Assembly: GCF_031119625.1 (NCBI RefSeq)
Contig: NZ_JAVHZV010000029.1
Span: 434,001-498,000 of the forward strand
Length of the DNA: 64,000 nucleotides
DNA from: Pseudomonas sp. G34
Lineage (GTDB): Bacteria; Pseudomonadota; Gammaproteobacteria; Pseudomonadales; Pseudomonadaceae
Direction of reading: 5' to 3'
Part shown: piece after piece, positions 41,852 through 51,048 of the stretch
Layout: the number at the start of each line of letters is the position of its first letter
How positions within the stretch are numbered: the stretch's first letter is position 1
Notes under the pieces: generated by a model
The model's input: only the letters and a program-made list of their open reading frames with translations
Told to the model about the DNA's origin: nothing
The model's database searches: none
Program-made: the position numbers and the translations under genes

Positions 41852-43047
41852 TGCTGGACGCCCAACGCCCGCGCTTGCGCCCGCTCGCCGACACCTCGAT
41901 GTCGGCAGTGGTGGCTGGCTTCATCGCCATGCTCACGGGCTATACCAGTTCCCTGGTGCTGATGTTCCAGGCCGGCCAGGCTGCTGGGCTCAGCGCCGGG
42001 CAGATTTCCTCGTGGATCTGGGCGCTGTCGATCGGCATGGCGGTGACCTGCATCGGCCTGTCACTGCGTTACCGCGCGCCGGTGATGGTCGCCTGGTCGA
42101 CGCCCGGCGCCGCGCTGCTGGTCACCAGCCTGCCCGGCGTGCCGTACAGCGAGGCGATTGGCGCCTATATCGTCTGCTCGGCACTGATTCTGGTGTGCGG
42201 GTTGACCGGCAGCTTCGACCGCATCATGCGCCACATTCCCGGCTCCATCGCCGCGGCGCTGCTGGCCGGCGTGCTGTTCAAGATTGCCCTGGAAATCTGC
42301 GTGGCTGCCGAGCAGCAGCCGCTGCTGGTGATCGCCATGCTGTTCACCTACCTGCTGGGCAAACGCCTGCAGCCGCGTTACGCCGTACTGGGCGCGCTGG
42401 TGGTCGGCTGCGTGCTGGCCGGCGTGTTGGGCCTGCTGAACTTCTCGCAGTTCGAGCTGCAGCTGGCGACGCCGGAATGGACCACGCCGAGCTTCTCCAT
42501 CGCTGCGGCGATCAGTATCGGCATCCCGCTGTTCATCGTCGCCATGGCCTCGCAGAACCTGCCTGGCATGGCCGTGCTGCGCGCCAACGGTTACGACGTG
42601 CCGGCGTCACCGCTGCTCAACACCACCAGCCTGGTGTCGATCCTGATGGCGCCCTTCGGCGCCCACGGCATCCATATGGCCGCCATCAGCGCGGCGATCT
42701 GCGCCGGCCCGGAAGCCCACGAGGATCCGCGCAAGCGCTACACGGCAGCAGTCTGGTGCGGGATCTTCTACGGCATCGCCGGGTTGTTCGGTGCCACCCT
42801 CGCCGCCCTGTTCGCCGCCTTGCCCAAGGCGCTGATCCTGTCGGTCGCCGCCCTGGCGCTGTTCGCCTCGATCATCGGCGGCCTGACCCAGGCCATGGGC
42901 GAACCCAGGGAGCGTGAAGCGGCGCTGATCACCTTTCTGGTCACCGCATCGGGTATGACCCTGTTCGGGGTCGGCTCGGCGTTCTGGGGCATCGTCGCCG
43001 GGTTGCTGACGCTGGTGCTGCTCAATGCCGGGAAACGCGAGGCCTGA
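41851..43047 (+). CDS. benE: BenE-family benzoate/proton symporter
   Basis: A 398-residue membrane protein with about 12 helices. Family features include VVAGFIAMLTGYTSSLVLMFQAG at the N-terminus, TPGAALL and PFGAHGIHMAAISAAICAGPEAH. BenE proteins import benzoate-like aromatic acids. No benzoate catabolic gene is nearby, and cotranslation with a LysE exporter suggests a different physiological role. The C-terminal gap contains repeats only. Confidence 0.9.
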   Translation: MLDAQRPRLRPLADTSMSAVVAGFIAMLTGYTSSLVLMFQAGQAAGLSAGQISSWIWALSIGMAVTCIGLSLRYRAPVMVAWSTPGAALLVTSLPGVPYSEAIGAYIVCSALILVCGLTGSFDRIMRHIPGSIAAALLAGVLFKIALEICVAAEQQPLLVIAMLFTYLLGKRLQPRYAVLGALVVGCVLAGVLGLLNFSQFELQLATPEWTTPSFSIAAAISIGIPLFIVAMASQNLPGMAVLRANGYDVPASPLLNTTSLVSILMAPFGAHGIHMAAISAAICAGPEAHEDPRKRYTAAVWCGIFYGIAGLFGATLAALFAALPKALILSVAALALFASIIGGLTQAMGEPREREAALITFLVTASGMTLFGVGSAFWGIVAGLLTLVLLNAGKREA

Positions 43048-43092
43048 AGCCAGTGGTATAGCGATAGCGGCCATTGACTGCGGGCACCACTT

Positions 43093-43110
43093 GGTGGGCT
43101 GAAGCCCACC
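43093..43110. repeat. Small inverted repeat after benE
   Basis: GGTGGGC-TGAA-GCCCACC, a perfect 7-bp hairpin followed by CTACAG. It resembles one half of the MITE-like element at 35503-35578. Confidence 0.6.
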
Positions 43111-43199
43111 CTACAGTTCTGACGTCGGTGCTGCTCAAAGGCGGGAAACGTACCGCTTGAGGCCAATGGCATAGGGCAGAAGCGGTCTTTCGCGATCTC

Positions 43200-43267
43200 G
43201 TGGGAGAGGCTTTAGCCTCGAGCTTTTTACGCCTAGCAAAGCAAAATCGAGGCTAAAGCCACTCCAC
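43200..43267. repeat. REP-type inverted repeat between benE and the BASS gene
   Basis: GTGGGAGAGGCTTTAGCCTCGA and a matching arm TCGAGGCTAAAGCC-A-CTCCAC form a long imperfect foldback of the GTGGGAG REP type. With the hairpin at 43093 it fills the 248-base intergenic stretch, where I see no gene. Confidence 0.8.
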
Positions 43268-43295
43268 CTGCCCTGTATCAGTCGCTACCCGACCT

Positions 43296-44180
43296 TCACG
43301 CCTCGGCCTTCAACTGCTTGCCATGGGCGGCGTTGACCCACCAGCCGAACGCCGCGGCGGTAAAGAACATGATGATGCTGTACAGCGCCGCGGGAATCGC
43401 CATGGTGCTGTTGTTGAGCAGCACCGGGCTCAGCGCCAGGGCGATGGCCAGGGTGCCGTTGTGGATGCCGATCTCCATGCCGATGGCGATGGCCTGGCGC
43501 AGGCTCAGCTTGAGCAGGCGCGGCACCAGGTAACCCACCGCCAGGCTCAGCAGATTGAAGGCCAGCGCCGCGGCGCCCACCACCGGCGCATAATCGAGCA
43601 CCGTCTGCCAGTCCTTGACCAGCGCCAGGATGATGATCAGCAGCAGGAACAGCGCCGAGATGATCTTCACCGGGTTTTCCATGCGCAGCGCAAAACCCGG
43701 AAAGCGGCTGCGCAGGAACATGCCGATGGCCACCGGCCCCAGCACGATGGCGAACACCTGCAGCACCTTGGCGAACTGCAGCGGGATCGCCTGATCGCCT
43801 TCCATGAAGTAGGCCAGCGACAGGTTGACGATAAAGGGCATGGTCAGCACCGCGACCACCGAGTTCACCGCGGTCAGGGTGATGTTCAACGCCACGTCGC
43901 CATGGGCCAGGTGGCTGTACAGGTTGGCCGAGGTGCCGCCGGGTGAGGCAGCCAGCAGCATCATGCCAACGGCCAGCGCCGGCGCCAGGCCGAACGCCTG
44001 AACCATGAAGAAACATGCCAGCGGCAGGAGCAGCAACTGGCAGAACAGCCCGATCAGCACCGGCTTGGGGTACTTCACCACCCGGGCGAAATCCGCCAGG
44101 GTCAGCGACAGGCCCAGGCCGAGCATGATGATGCCCAGGGCCATGGGGAGAAACACACTCAGCAAGGGACTTGCAGTCAT
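43296..44180 (-). CDS. Bile acid:sodium symporter (BASS) family transporter
   Basis: A 294-residue membrane protein with nine to ten helices. GIIMLGLGLSLTLADF near the N-terminus, LAASPGGTSANLYSHLAHGDVALN and GMEIGIHNGTLAIALA (the crossover region) mark the family. Start MTASPLLSV is preceded by GAGGTAGCG. Bacterial BASS proteins import small organic acids or sterols with sodium; the substrate is unknown here. It is divergent from the reductase gene. Confidence 0.92.
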   Translation of the reverse strand: MTASPLLSVFLPMALGIIMLGLGLSLTLADFARVVKYPKPVLIGLFCQLLLLPLACFFMVQAFGLAPALAVGMMLLAASPGGTSANLYSHLAHGDVALNITLTAVNSVVAVLTMPFIVNLSLAYFMEGDQAIPLQFAKVLQVFAIVLGPVAIGMFLRSRFPGFALRMENPVKIISALFLLLIIILALVKDWQTVLDYAPVVGAAALAFNLLSLAVGYLVPRLLKLSLRQAIAIGMEIGIHNGTLAIALALSPVLLNNSTMAIPAALYSIIMFFTAAAFGWWVNAAHGKQLKAEA

Positions 44181-44374
44181 CGCTACCTCGGCGTGGTCAG
44201 ACGTCCATGATCGTGATCCACACTGTAGCGGGCAATTGTCGCTTCGCATGCGAATGCGGCGGCTAACCTTGCCCCATCAGTTCAATGGATCGATGAACAT
44301 TCGGCCACTGCGACATCCTTGTCCAACCGCAGGCCGAGGATTATCACCACAGCTTATTTCAACGGAGGCTACCC

Positions 44375-45379
44375 ATGTCCACTCAGCTCAACCGCCAGTT
44401 CCTGCTCGCCAAACGCCCGACCGGCATGGTCAGCCGCGATACGTTCGATTACGTGGAAAAACCCCTCGGCGAACCGGCCAATGGACAGATTCTGGTCAAG
44501 AACCTCTACCTGTCGCTGGATCCGGCCATGCGCGGCTGGATGAACGAAGGCAAGTCCTATATCGCCCCGGTTGGCCTGGGCGACGTGATGCGTGCGCTGG
44601 GTGTGGGTGAAGTGGTGGCATCCAACCACCCGGATTACAAAGTGGGTGATCACGTCAACGGCGCCCTGGGCGTGCAGGACTATTTTCTCGGCGAGCCCAA
44701 GGGCTTCTACAAGGTCGACCCCAAGCGCGCCCCGCTGCCGGTGTATCTGTCGGCCCTCGGCATGACCGGTATGACCGCCTACTTCGCGCTGCTCAATGTC
44801 GGCGCGCCGAAAGCCGGTGACACCGTGGTGCTCTCCGGTGCGGCCGGCGCGGTGGGCAGCATCGCCGGGCAGATCGCCAAGCTCAAGGGTTGCCGCGTGA
44901 TCGGCATCGCCGGCGGCAAGGAGAAATGCAGCTACCTGACCGACGAGCTGGGTTTCGATGCAGCCATCGACTACAAAAGCGAAGACCTGCCTGAAGCGCT
45001 CAAGCGAGAATGCCCCAAGGGCGTCGACGTGTATTTCGACAACGTCGGTGGCGACACCCTAGACGCCGTACTCGGTCGCCTGGCACCCAAGGCACGCATC
45101 GTCATCTGCGGCGCGATCAGCCAGTACAACAACAAGGACGCGGTCAAGGGTCCGGCCAACTACCTGTCGCTGCTGGTCAACCGCGCGCGCATGGAAGGCT
45201 TCGTGGTAATGGACCACGCCGCCAACTTCGCCAGCGCCGCGGCAGAAATTGCTGGCTGGCTGGCCGAGGGCAAGGTCAAGTCCAGGGAGCACGTCGTCGA
45301 GGGCCTGGAAACCTTCCCGGAAACCCTGCTCAAGCTGTTCAAGGGCGAGAACTTCGGCAAGCTGGTGCTCAAGGTCTGA
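44375..45379 (+). CDS. NADP-dependent medium-chain reductase (CurA/leukotriene-B4 dehydrogenase-like)
   Basis: A 334-residue zinc-independent MDR protein. DPAMRGWM and the cofactor loop VVLSGAAGAVGSIAGQIAKLKGCRVIGIAGG are typical, as is VDVYFDNVGGDTLD. The family reduces double bonds of alpha,beta-unsaturated ketones. The gene stands alone with its own binding site (AACGGAGGCTACCC). There is a hairpin 10 bases after the stop without a T run. Confidence 0.93.
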   Translation: MSTQLNRQFLLAKRPTGMVSRDTFDYVEKPLGEPANGQILVKNLYLSLDPAMRGWMNEGKSYIAPVGLGDVMRALGVGEVVASNHPDYKVGDHVNGALGVQDYFLGEPKGFYKVDPKRAPLPVYLSALGMTGMTAYFALLNVGAPKAGDTVVLSGAAGAVGSIAGQIAKLKGCRVIGIAGGKEKCSYLTDELGFDAAIDYKSEDLPEALKRECPKGVDVYFDNVGGDTLDAVLGRLAPKARIVICGAISQYNNKDAVKGPANYLSLLVNRARMEGFVVMDHAANFASAAAEIAGWLAEGKVKSREHVVEGLETFPETLLKLFKGENFGKLVLKV

Positions 45380-45580
45380 GGCTCGACCGGGCGGCCTGAG
45401 GGTCGCCCGGCTCCCACCGCCTCCGCCAGCATTTCTGCCGCCTGGCCGCCTGCCCAGGTCGATCCCTTCGACGCAAAGATGGCCACTAGCCATTAAATTG
45501 CTTGAGCGCGCATGACCGTTCGGTTAGTTTCGCCGCCATGCAGCCCAGCGGGCTGAACGTTTTCACGCGTCGGAGCCAGG

Positions 45581-45988
45581 ATGGAACTGTTCTTCACTGC
45601 CATAACCCTCGTCCTGGTCGGCGCGGTCTATTTGCTGCTACAGCGCGCGCGCAGCCCGGCAGCGCAATGCCGCAAGCAGATAAGTGAGTGGTTGGCATGC
45701 TTCGAAGCGGCCACGCCGGTGGAGCAGTATGAAATGGCCGAGGTACTGCTGCAGGCGTCGGCCGAGCTGGCCGCGCAGATGGGTATCGAGGTCCGCCTCG
45801 ACGAATTGCTGCCTGCTGGCAGCGACCCCATCGACCTGATCCGTACCTGGCAAACGCAGCTGCCCATCGCCATTCCCGCCCACGCCCTGCCCAATACGCC
45901 AGCACGCACGGTAGGCGCCCTGCTACTGATTCGCGAGGTACAGCCCGACAGCTTTCGCCAGTTGCTGGGGCAGGCCATCTCCGGCTGA
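45581..45988 (+). CDS. Hypothetical single-TM protein
   Basis: A 135-residue protein. Residues 3-20 are one membrane helix; the rest is cytosolic and helical (EWLACFEAATPVEQYEMAEVLLQ). No family is recognised. The ATG follows GGAGCCAGG. It lies alone between the reductase gene and a stretch with one tiny reverse-strand frame. Confidence 0.75.
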   Translation: MELFFTAITLVLVGAVYLLLQRARSPAAQCRKQISEWLACFEAATPVEQYEMAEVLLQASAELAAQMGIEVRLDELLPAGSDPIDLIRTWQTQLPIAIPAHALPNTPARTVGALLLIREVQPDSFRQLLGQAISG

Positions 45989-46052
45989 AGCGCGACAAGG
46001 GCTGCCGGGCCCTGATAACACCGTCGCGGTCGTGGGCAGGTGTTGACCGGGC

Positions 46053-46145
46053 CTAGAGGCTGCGCATCAGAATGATCGGCAAAGCGGTGAACAACAGCGT
46101 AACCACGCAAAGAATCAGCAGCAGATCAAGGCTATAGAAGGTCAC
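46053..46145 (-). CDS. Candidate 30-residue single-TM protein
   Basis: A GTG-initiated frame of 30 codons preceded by TGGAGAATGAC, a good ribosome binding site. The product is almost wholly a hydrophobic helix (LDLLLILCVVTLLFTALPIIL). It is the only gene-like element I see in the 433-base gap 45989-46421. Tiny membrane proteins of this form exist, but coding needs experimental proof. Confidence 0.4.
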   Translation of the reverse strand: MTFYSLDLLLILCVVTLLFTALPIILMRSL

Positions 46146-46421
46146 GTCATTCTCCAGGCGGACAGGCTTGGTGCCCGCATCAGGGTTACCCGTGCCGCAT
46201 CGATTGCGGCGACAGAGGCCAGTGACCACTACCCGGTTGCGCGGCGCAGCCTGCAGATCACCCCTCTACCATAGCGCAGCTGCCGGCCATTGGCATGCCG
46301 ACATGCGACAGCCTGCCGCATGCCGGCGACCCCAGCGCCCGCTCCGTCAGGCCATTGACCTGAACTTCTGCGCCCTGAGGCCTACAGAAACCTGTATCGG
46401 CTTTAATCAGGAGACCCCCGT

Positions 46422-47558
46422 ATGGAACAGTGGAACATCTGGTTGGATCGCGACCTGTGGATCGCCATCGGCATCGTGGTGGCCGCTACCGCCGCGATCT
46501 ATACCCTGCTGCGCGCGCTGGTCGGCATCGTTCACAAGCGGCTGACCACCTGGTCCAAGGGGCAGGATGGCAACTGGCAGCATTTCGTCGCGGTGGTGAT
46601 CGGGCGTACCAACCGCACGCTGCTGCTGGCGTTCTCGCTGCTGCTGGCCCTGCGCCTGCCCGACCTGCCCGGCAGTTGGCAGGCCGCCCTGAGCCATACC
46701 TGGTTCGTCGCCCTGGCGCTGCAGATCGCCCTCTGGGTAGATACCGGCGTGCGCCTGTGGTCGCGCAGCCTGGTGGTCGGCAAGCACGGCGGCAGCGGCT
46801 ACAACCCGGTGATGACCACCATCATCAGCATCATGGTGCTGATCGTGGTGTGGTCGGTGATGCTGCTGTCGATCCTCGCCAACCTGGGCGTCGACATCAC
46901 CGCCCTGGTGGCCAGCCTCGGCGTCGGTGGTATCGCCGTGGCATTGGCCGTGCAGACGGTGCTGAGCGACGTGTTCGCCTCGCTGTCGATCGGCGTCGAC
47001 AAGCCGTTCGAGATCGGCGATTTCGTGGTATTCGGCGAAGTGGCCGGCAGTATCGAGCATATCGGCCTGAAGACCACGCGGATCCGCAGCCTCAGCGGCG
47101 AGCAGGTGGTCTGCGCCAACGCCGACCTGCTGCGCCAGATCGTGCACAACTACAAGCGCATGGACACCCGGCGCATCGTGTTCAAGTTCGGCATCAGCTA
47201 CGACACGCCAAGCGACAAGGTACGCCAGGTATCGGAACGGGTCGGCGAGATCATCCGCGCCACGCCGCAAACCCGGTTCGACCGCGCGCACTTCCTGGGT
47301 TTCGACGAGAGCCAGCTGACCTTCGAGGTGGTGTATATCGTGCAAAGCTCGGACTACAACCAGTACATGGACATCCAGCAGGAGATCAACCTGCAACTGC
47401 TCGATGCGCTACGTGAACTGGATGTGCGCTTCGCCCTGCCACGCCGCGATCTGCGCCTGGTCGGCGAGCGCATGCCGACCCTGAAGGTAGCCGGCGTTGC
47501 GCAGCAACCCGAGGCGGACAGCGACACGCAGGATCAGCGCCTGCCGCGCTTCAGCTGA
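46422..47558 (+). CDS. Mechanosensitive ion channel, MscS family
   Basis: A 378-residue inner-membrane protein. Four to five hydrophobic helices end in the pore helix VASLGVGGIAVALAVQTVLSDVFASL, followed by the beta domain (FEIGDFVVFGEVAGSIEHIGLKTTRIRS) and an alpha/beta C-terminal domain. The channel opens on membrane tension to release solutes. It is larger than E. coli MscS because of an extra N-terminal membrane segment. It is convergent with the operon of the small exported protein. Confidence 0.93.
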   Translation: MEQWNIWLDRDLWIAIGIVVAATAAIYTLLRALVGIVHKRLTTWSKGQDGNWQHFVAVVIGRTNRTLLLAFSLLLALRLPDLPGSWQAALSHTWFVALALQIALWVDTGVRLWSRSLVVGKHGGSGYNPVMTTIISIMVLIVVWSVMLLSILANLGVDITALVASLGVGGIAVALAVQTVLSDVFASLSIGVDKPFEIGDFVVFGEVAGSIEHIGLKTTRIRSLSGEQVVCANADLLRQIVHNYKRMDTRRIVFKFGISYDTPSDKVRQVSERVGEIIRATPQTRFDRAHFLGFDESQLTFEVVYIVQSSDYNQYMDIQQEINLQLLDALRELDVRFALPRRDLRLVGERMPTLKVAGVAQQPEADSDTQDQRLPRFS

Positions 47559-47576
47559 TGCAGCGTAAGCGATGGG

Positions 47577-47966
47577 TCAACGGCAGCCGGTCAGGCGATT
47601 GCAGTTGACCCGGTCGCGATCCCCCTGGGAGCTGGACAGGCGGCTGACCACGTTCCAGCCGATGCGCCGGCTGGAACCGAACCACACCTGCCCGTCGGCG
47701 CTGACACCGGTGAACAGTTGCAGCCGGCCATAGGTGGTGCTGGTCTGTGACCAGCTCAACCCGCTGATCACGTCGAAGCCGCGCATCAGGGTGTCATTGC
47801 CCTGCTGGGCGATGCCGTAGTGGTTACCGAAACGATCCGTGCAGTTGAGCAGCGTCGCGCTGCGGGTGCAGCGCATGGCGTCGCCCGGCAAGGTGAAGGC
47901 GGCATGCGCCGACACGCTCAGGCAGAGCAACAGGACGGTAGTAATCGAGCGCAACACGGCATTCAC
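47577..47966 (-). CDS. Small exported protein at the operon end
   Basis: A 129-residue protein starting GTG (MNAVLRSITTVLLLC), with a signal peptide cut after SAHA. The mature part has four Cys (RCTR, NCTD, NCN, GCR) that could form two disulfides, and a beta-rich centre. No family is recognised. It follows the OprD-type gene by 32 bases on the same strand, so it may be the last gene of the riboswitch-controlled operon. Confidence 0.75.
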   Translation of the reverse strand: MNAVLRSITTVLLLCLSVSAHAAFTLPGDAMRCTRSATLLNCTDRFGNHYGIAQQGNDTLMRGFDVISGLSWSQTSTTYGRLQLFTGVSADGQVWFGSSRRIGWNVVSRLSSSQGDRDRVNCNRLTGCR

Positions 47967-47998
47967 TCGCAATCGGGTTCGCCAGCCTAGCAGATCAT

Positions 47999-49354
47999 TC
48001 AGAACCGACCCGTCAGCGGGTATTCGACCGCCAGCCGCAGCTGGTCGGTGTCGCCTTCGGCCTGCGCCGCGTTGCCGCGGTGCACGCTCTGGCGCAGCAG
48101 CACATTGAGCCCTTTCAGGGTGCCGGACTGCACTACATAGCGCAGGTTGAAATCGCGCTCCCAATGCTTGCCGCCCTTGCCGTAGCCCAGCCAGGCGTAG
48201 CTGCCGTTCGGGTCCACGTCGCTGCCATCGATGCCACTGCCGCGCACATAGGCGGCGCCGGCACTGAGCCCGGGGAGACCGAGTCCGGCCATGTCGTAGG
48301 TATAGGCCAGTTGCCAGGACTGCTCGTTGGGCGCGTTGAAGTCGGAGAGCTGCACGGCATTGCCCAGCCAGATGGCGCCTCGGCTCACATAATCGAAGGG
48401 GCTGTCGCCATCGACCTTCTGGTAACCCAGGGCGATCTTGTGAAAGCCCTCGCTGTAGCCGAGCAGCAGGCTGGCGGTGGTGTTGGACACCCGACCCGCC
48501 AGCGCCTGGCCGGTATCGCGGCTGCGGTAGAGATTGAGATCGGCGCTCAGCGCGCGCCTTTGGGTGAATGCATGGATGTAGTTGACGCCCAGGTAACCCG
48601 TGCGCCAGCTGTCTTCCAGCTCACCACCATACAGGCTCAGCGTTAGCGCCGGCATGCCCGTGTAGGTGCCGCCCACGAAACTGAAGGCGTTGCCCAACGG
48701 CCTGCCGGGGTCTGCATAGTTGATGATCAGCGGATTGTTGTTGCTGCGCGAATTGCGATCCGCCGAGCCGGTGAAGTGCCCGCCGGTCAACACCAGGTTA
48801 TCGATCTCGCGGCTGTCGAGAAACCAGCCGGTGTGGGTTTCCGGTAGCAGACGGCTGTCCGACGAGGAAAAGATCGGCGTTTTGACACGCTGTTCGCCAT
48901 AGCGCACCCAGGTCGATGACAACCGAGCCTTGACGGCTGCACCGCCGCGAGCAACTTCATTCTGATCGTAGCCGTCGTTGTCCACCGGCATGTGGCGCAT
49001 CTTGCCGGCCCGCCCGCCGCCGCCATCGAGCTTGTGTGACAGGTACAGATGACCATCGAGCCCGAAACCGACGGTGCCCTGGGTGAACCCGGATTTCACC
49101 TCGCCCTGCATGCCGTAACCCCACTCCTCGGCATAACCGTTACGGCTGTCGCGCGGCTTGTAGGCGTTGCGTGCGCCATTGCTGCGCCCGCCATTTCGGT
49201 AATCGCGATTCTCGTAAACGCTGCGGTTGACGAGGCTCCAGGTGGCGTCGTCGACGAAGCCGGCGCTTTTCGCCTGCTCGTCGCTCGCAGCCAATGCCTG
49301 GGGTGACAGGCAGCATGCTGTTACGGCAAGCGCACCGAGGGAGGATCTATTCAT
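47999..49354 (-). CDS. OprD-family outer-membrane porin
   Basis: A 451-residue porin with a signal peptide ending about residue 22 (QALA). The mature protein is beta-strand rich with OprD features: GFVDDATWSLVNRSVYENRDYRNGG near the start, and RLLPETHTGWFLDSREIDNLVLTGGHFTG. The final residue is Phe, as in outer-membrane barrels. It lets small charged molecules enter the periplasm. Its ATG overlaps the upstream MFS stop by four bases, tying it to the cobalamin-riboswitch operon. Confidence 0.95.
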   Translation of the reverse strand: MNRSSLGALAVTACCLSPQALAASDEQAKSAGFVDDATWSLVNRSVYENRDYRNGGRSNGARNAYKPRDSRNGYAEEWGYGMQGEVKSGFTQGTVGFGLDGHLYLSHKLDGGGGRAGKMRHMPVDNDGYDQNEVARGGAAVKARLSSTWVRYGEQRVKTPIFSSSDSRLLPETHTGWFLDSREIDNLVLTGGHFTGSADRNSRSNNNPLIINYADPGRPLGNAFSFVGGTYTGMPALTLSLYGGELEDSWRTGYLGVNYIHAFTQRRALSADLNLYRSRDTGQALAGRVSNTTASLLLGYSEGFHKIALGYQKVDGDSPFDYVSRGAIWLGNAVQLSDFNAPNEQSWQLAYTYDMAGLGLPGLSAGAAYVRGSGIDGSDVDPNGSYAWLGYGKGGKHWERDFNLRYVVQSGTLKGLNVLLRQSVHRGNAAQAEGDTDQLRLAVEYPLTGRF

Positions 49355-50565
49355 GATTGCTCCTTGATTGAATTCATGTGCCGGCAAAGCCTGAATGCCG
49401 CCGCCATGCCGATGCCCATCAAGGTCCACCACAAGAGTTGTGGCGGCGCCTGGTCGGCCGGCAGGAAGCGACCGATCAACACGTTGCTGAATAGCGCGAC
49501 CAAACCGCCGACGCCGGCAAAAAATCCGTAATAGGCCGCCAGCTGGCCGCGCTTGGCGTAATGGGGCACATGGGCCGACAGCAGCGGCAACACCAGCAGG
49601 CTGCCGAGGCTGAACAGCGCGGCCATCAACTGCACGGCCAGGTGCGCGCCCAGCAGGGTGACCAGCGGCTCGGCCAGCAGGCCGTAGCTGGCCGCCATCA
49701 GCGCCAGGCCAATGCCCATGCCCTGCCCTTCGCTGATCCAGCGCTGGCGCAGGGTGCTGACCGGCAGCTGCAGCAACACGCCGACCACAGCGGTGATCAC
49801 GAACACCTGGGTGATCCATTCCTGACCGCCGCCATAGGCATGGCTGTAGGCCGGCACCGCCAGGTACAACGGATGGAACAACAGCGGATAGGCCGCCGCC
49901 AGCAAGGCGAAGCGCAGGAACGGCCATTGCCGGAGCATGTCCAGGCACTGGCGCAGCATGGTCACCGGCTCTTCACCCGAGACCAGATCCTTGAGCGGCA
50001 GGAAGCGCCATTGCACCAGTGTCATCACCAGGAAAAGCGCCGCCGCCACGCTGCCGGTCACCGAGAAATCCACGCTGATGAACAGCAGCCCGGCCAGCGG
50101 GCCGAGCAGCATGCCGGCGGTGCTCGCCATGTTGTGCAAGGCGAACGCCTGCTTGCGCAGCTGTGCATCCTGGCATTCATCGGCCAGGTAGGCCTGGGCA
50201 CAGGGCGTGAACAGCGCGCCGGCGAAACCGCTCAGGCAGGCAGCCAGCAGCAGCACCGCGAGGCTCTCGGAAAAGCCGAACACCGCGAAGCCGACACAAC
50301 GCACCGCGCAGCCAATCAGAATGGCGCGCCGGTAACCGATGCGATCCCCCAGCAAGCCACCGAGCAGGAACAACCCCTGCTGGCTGAACACCCGGATGCC
50401 CAGTACCAGGCCCACGGCCCAGCCGGCCAGGCCGAGGTTCTCGCTGAGATGCCCAGCCAGATACGGCATCAGCATGTAGAAGCCGAAGTTGAACGTCAGC
50501 CCATTGAGGATCAGCACACGCGCAGCGGGAGATAGCGAGGTCAGGGTGGTCAGAACACGGCGCAT
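49351..50565 (-). CDS. MFS transporter in the riboswitch operon
   Basis: A 404-residue protein with 12 hydrophobic helices and the MFS motif A GDRIGYRRAILIG after helix 2; the sequence recalls the MdtH-like exporter group. It starts 31 bases after the pseudoazurin gene and overlaps the OprD gene. In a cobalamin-regulated operon it could import or export a corrinoid, a cobalt chelate or a related small molecule; the direction of transport cannot be read from sequence. Confidence 0.88.
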   Translation of the reverse strand: MRRVLTTLTSLSPAARVLILNGLTFNFGFYMLMPYLAGHLSENLGLAGWAVGLVLGIRVFSQQGLFLLGGLLGDRIGYRRAILIGCAVRCVGFAVFGFSESLAVLLLAACLSGFAGALFTPCAQAYLADECQDAQLRKQAFALHNMASTAGMLLGPLAGLLFISVDFSVTGSVAAALFLVMTLVQWRFLPLKDLVSGEEPVTMLRQCLDMLRQWPFLRFALLAAAYPLLFHPLYLAVPAYSHAYGGGQEWITQVFVITAVVGVLLQLPVSTLRQRWISEGQGMGIGLALMAASYGLLAEPLVTLLGAHLAVQLMAALFSLGSLLVLPLLSAHVPHYAKRGQLAAYYGFFAGVGGLVALFSNVLIGRFLPADQAPPQLLWWTLMGIGMAAAFRLCRHMNSIKEQS

Positions 50566-50596
50566 CAGGGCACGACACTCTTGAGAAAAAAGGCAG

Positions 50597-51034
50597 TCAG
50601 TATGCCGAATTGGCCTGTTCGAGGATCTGTTCGAAACGTGCCTTGGCCCGTGCCGGCAGCGAGGCGGGAAGCTGCACTTCGCTGGCCTGGCGGTCGCCGA
50701 CCTGAATCAGCATCACCATGCCCATGGCCAGGTGCGGAATGCACTGGATGCCATACAAGCCGGGCGTGTCGAACGTCACCTCGATCTCTTCGTTGATCCT
50801 GCCCTTGAACGGCTCGGCGCCTTCGGGCAGCAAGCCCGGCAGGCTGGCGGCGTTGTGGCTCGGGTGGCTGGCGATGAACCTGACCCTGTCGCCCGGGGCG
50901 ATGGCCAGGTAATCGGGCTCGTAGACCATCGCGCCAGAGGCACCGCGGTTGAGCATTTTCACTTCGTGCACCTCGGCCAGCGCCGCGGTGCACAACAGGG
51001 TTGCCAGAAGCGTGATGGCAGGGCGAATGGGCAT
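50597..51034 (-). CDS. Pseudoazurin-like blue copper protein
   Basis: A 145-residue periplasmic cupredoxin. The signal peptide ends near ALA-20. Type 1 copper ligands are His60 (SHPSHNA), Cys98, His101 and Met106 (GIQCIPHLAMGM), with exactly the C-x2-H-x4-M spacing of pseudoazurin. It is a one-electron carrier. It starts 14 bases after the ABC ATPase gene, an unusual partner for a transport operon. Confidence 0.92.
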   Translation of the reverse strand: MPIRPAITLLATLLCTAALAEVHEVKMLNRGASGAMVYEPDYLAIAPGDRVRFIASHPSHNAASLPGLLPEGAEPFKGRINEEIEVTFDTPGLYGIQCIPHLAMGMVMLIQVGDRQASEVQLPASLPARAKARFEQILEQANSAY

Positions 51035-51048
51035 GGGAACCGTCCGTG

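Noticed and set aside
45389..45411. CCGGGCG/CGCCCGG hairpin after the reductase gene as terminator
   Set aside because: No T run follows; left unannotated because function cannot be supported.
49355..49948. N-terminal extension of the OprD frame by about 200 codons
   Set aside because: The extension overlaps the MFS gene in another frame and lacks a signal peptide; the internal ATG at 49354 is followed by a proper signal sequence.
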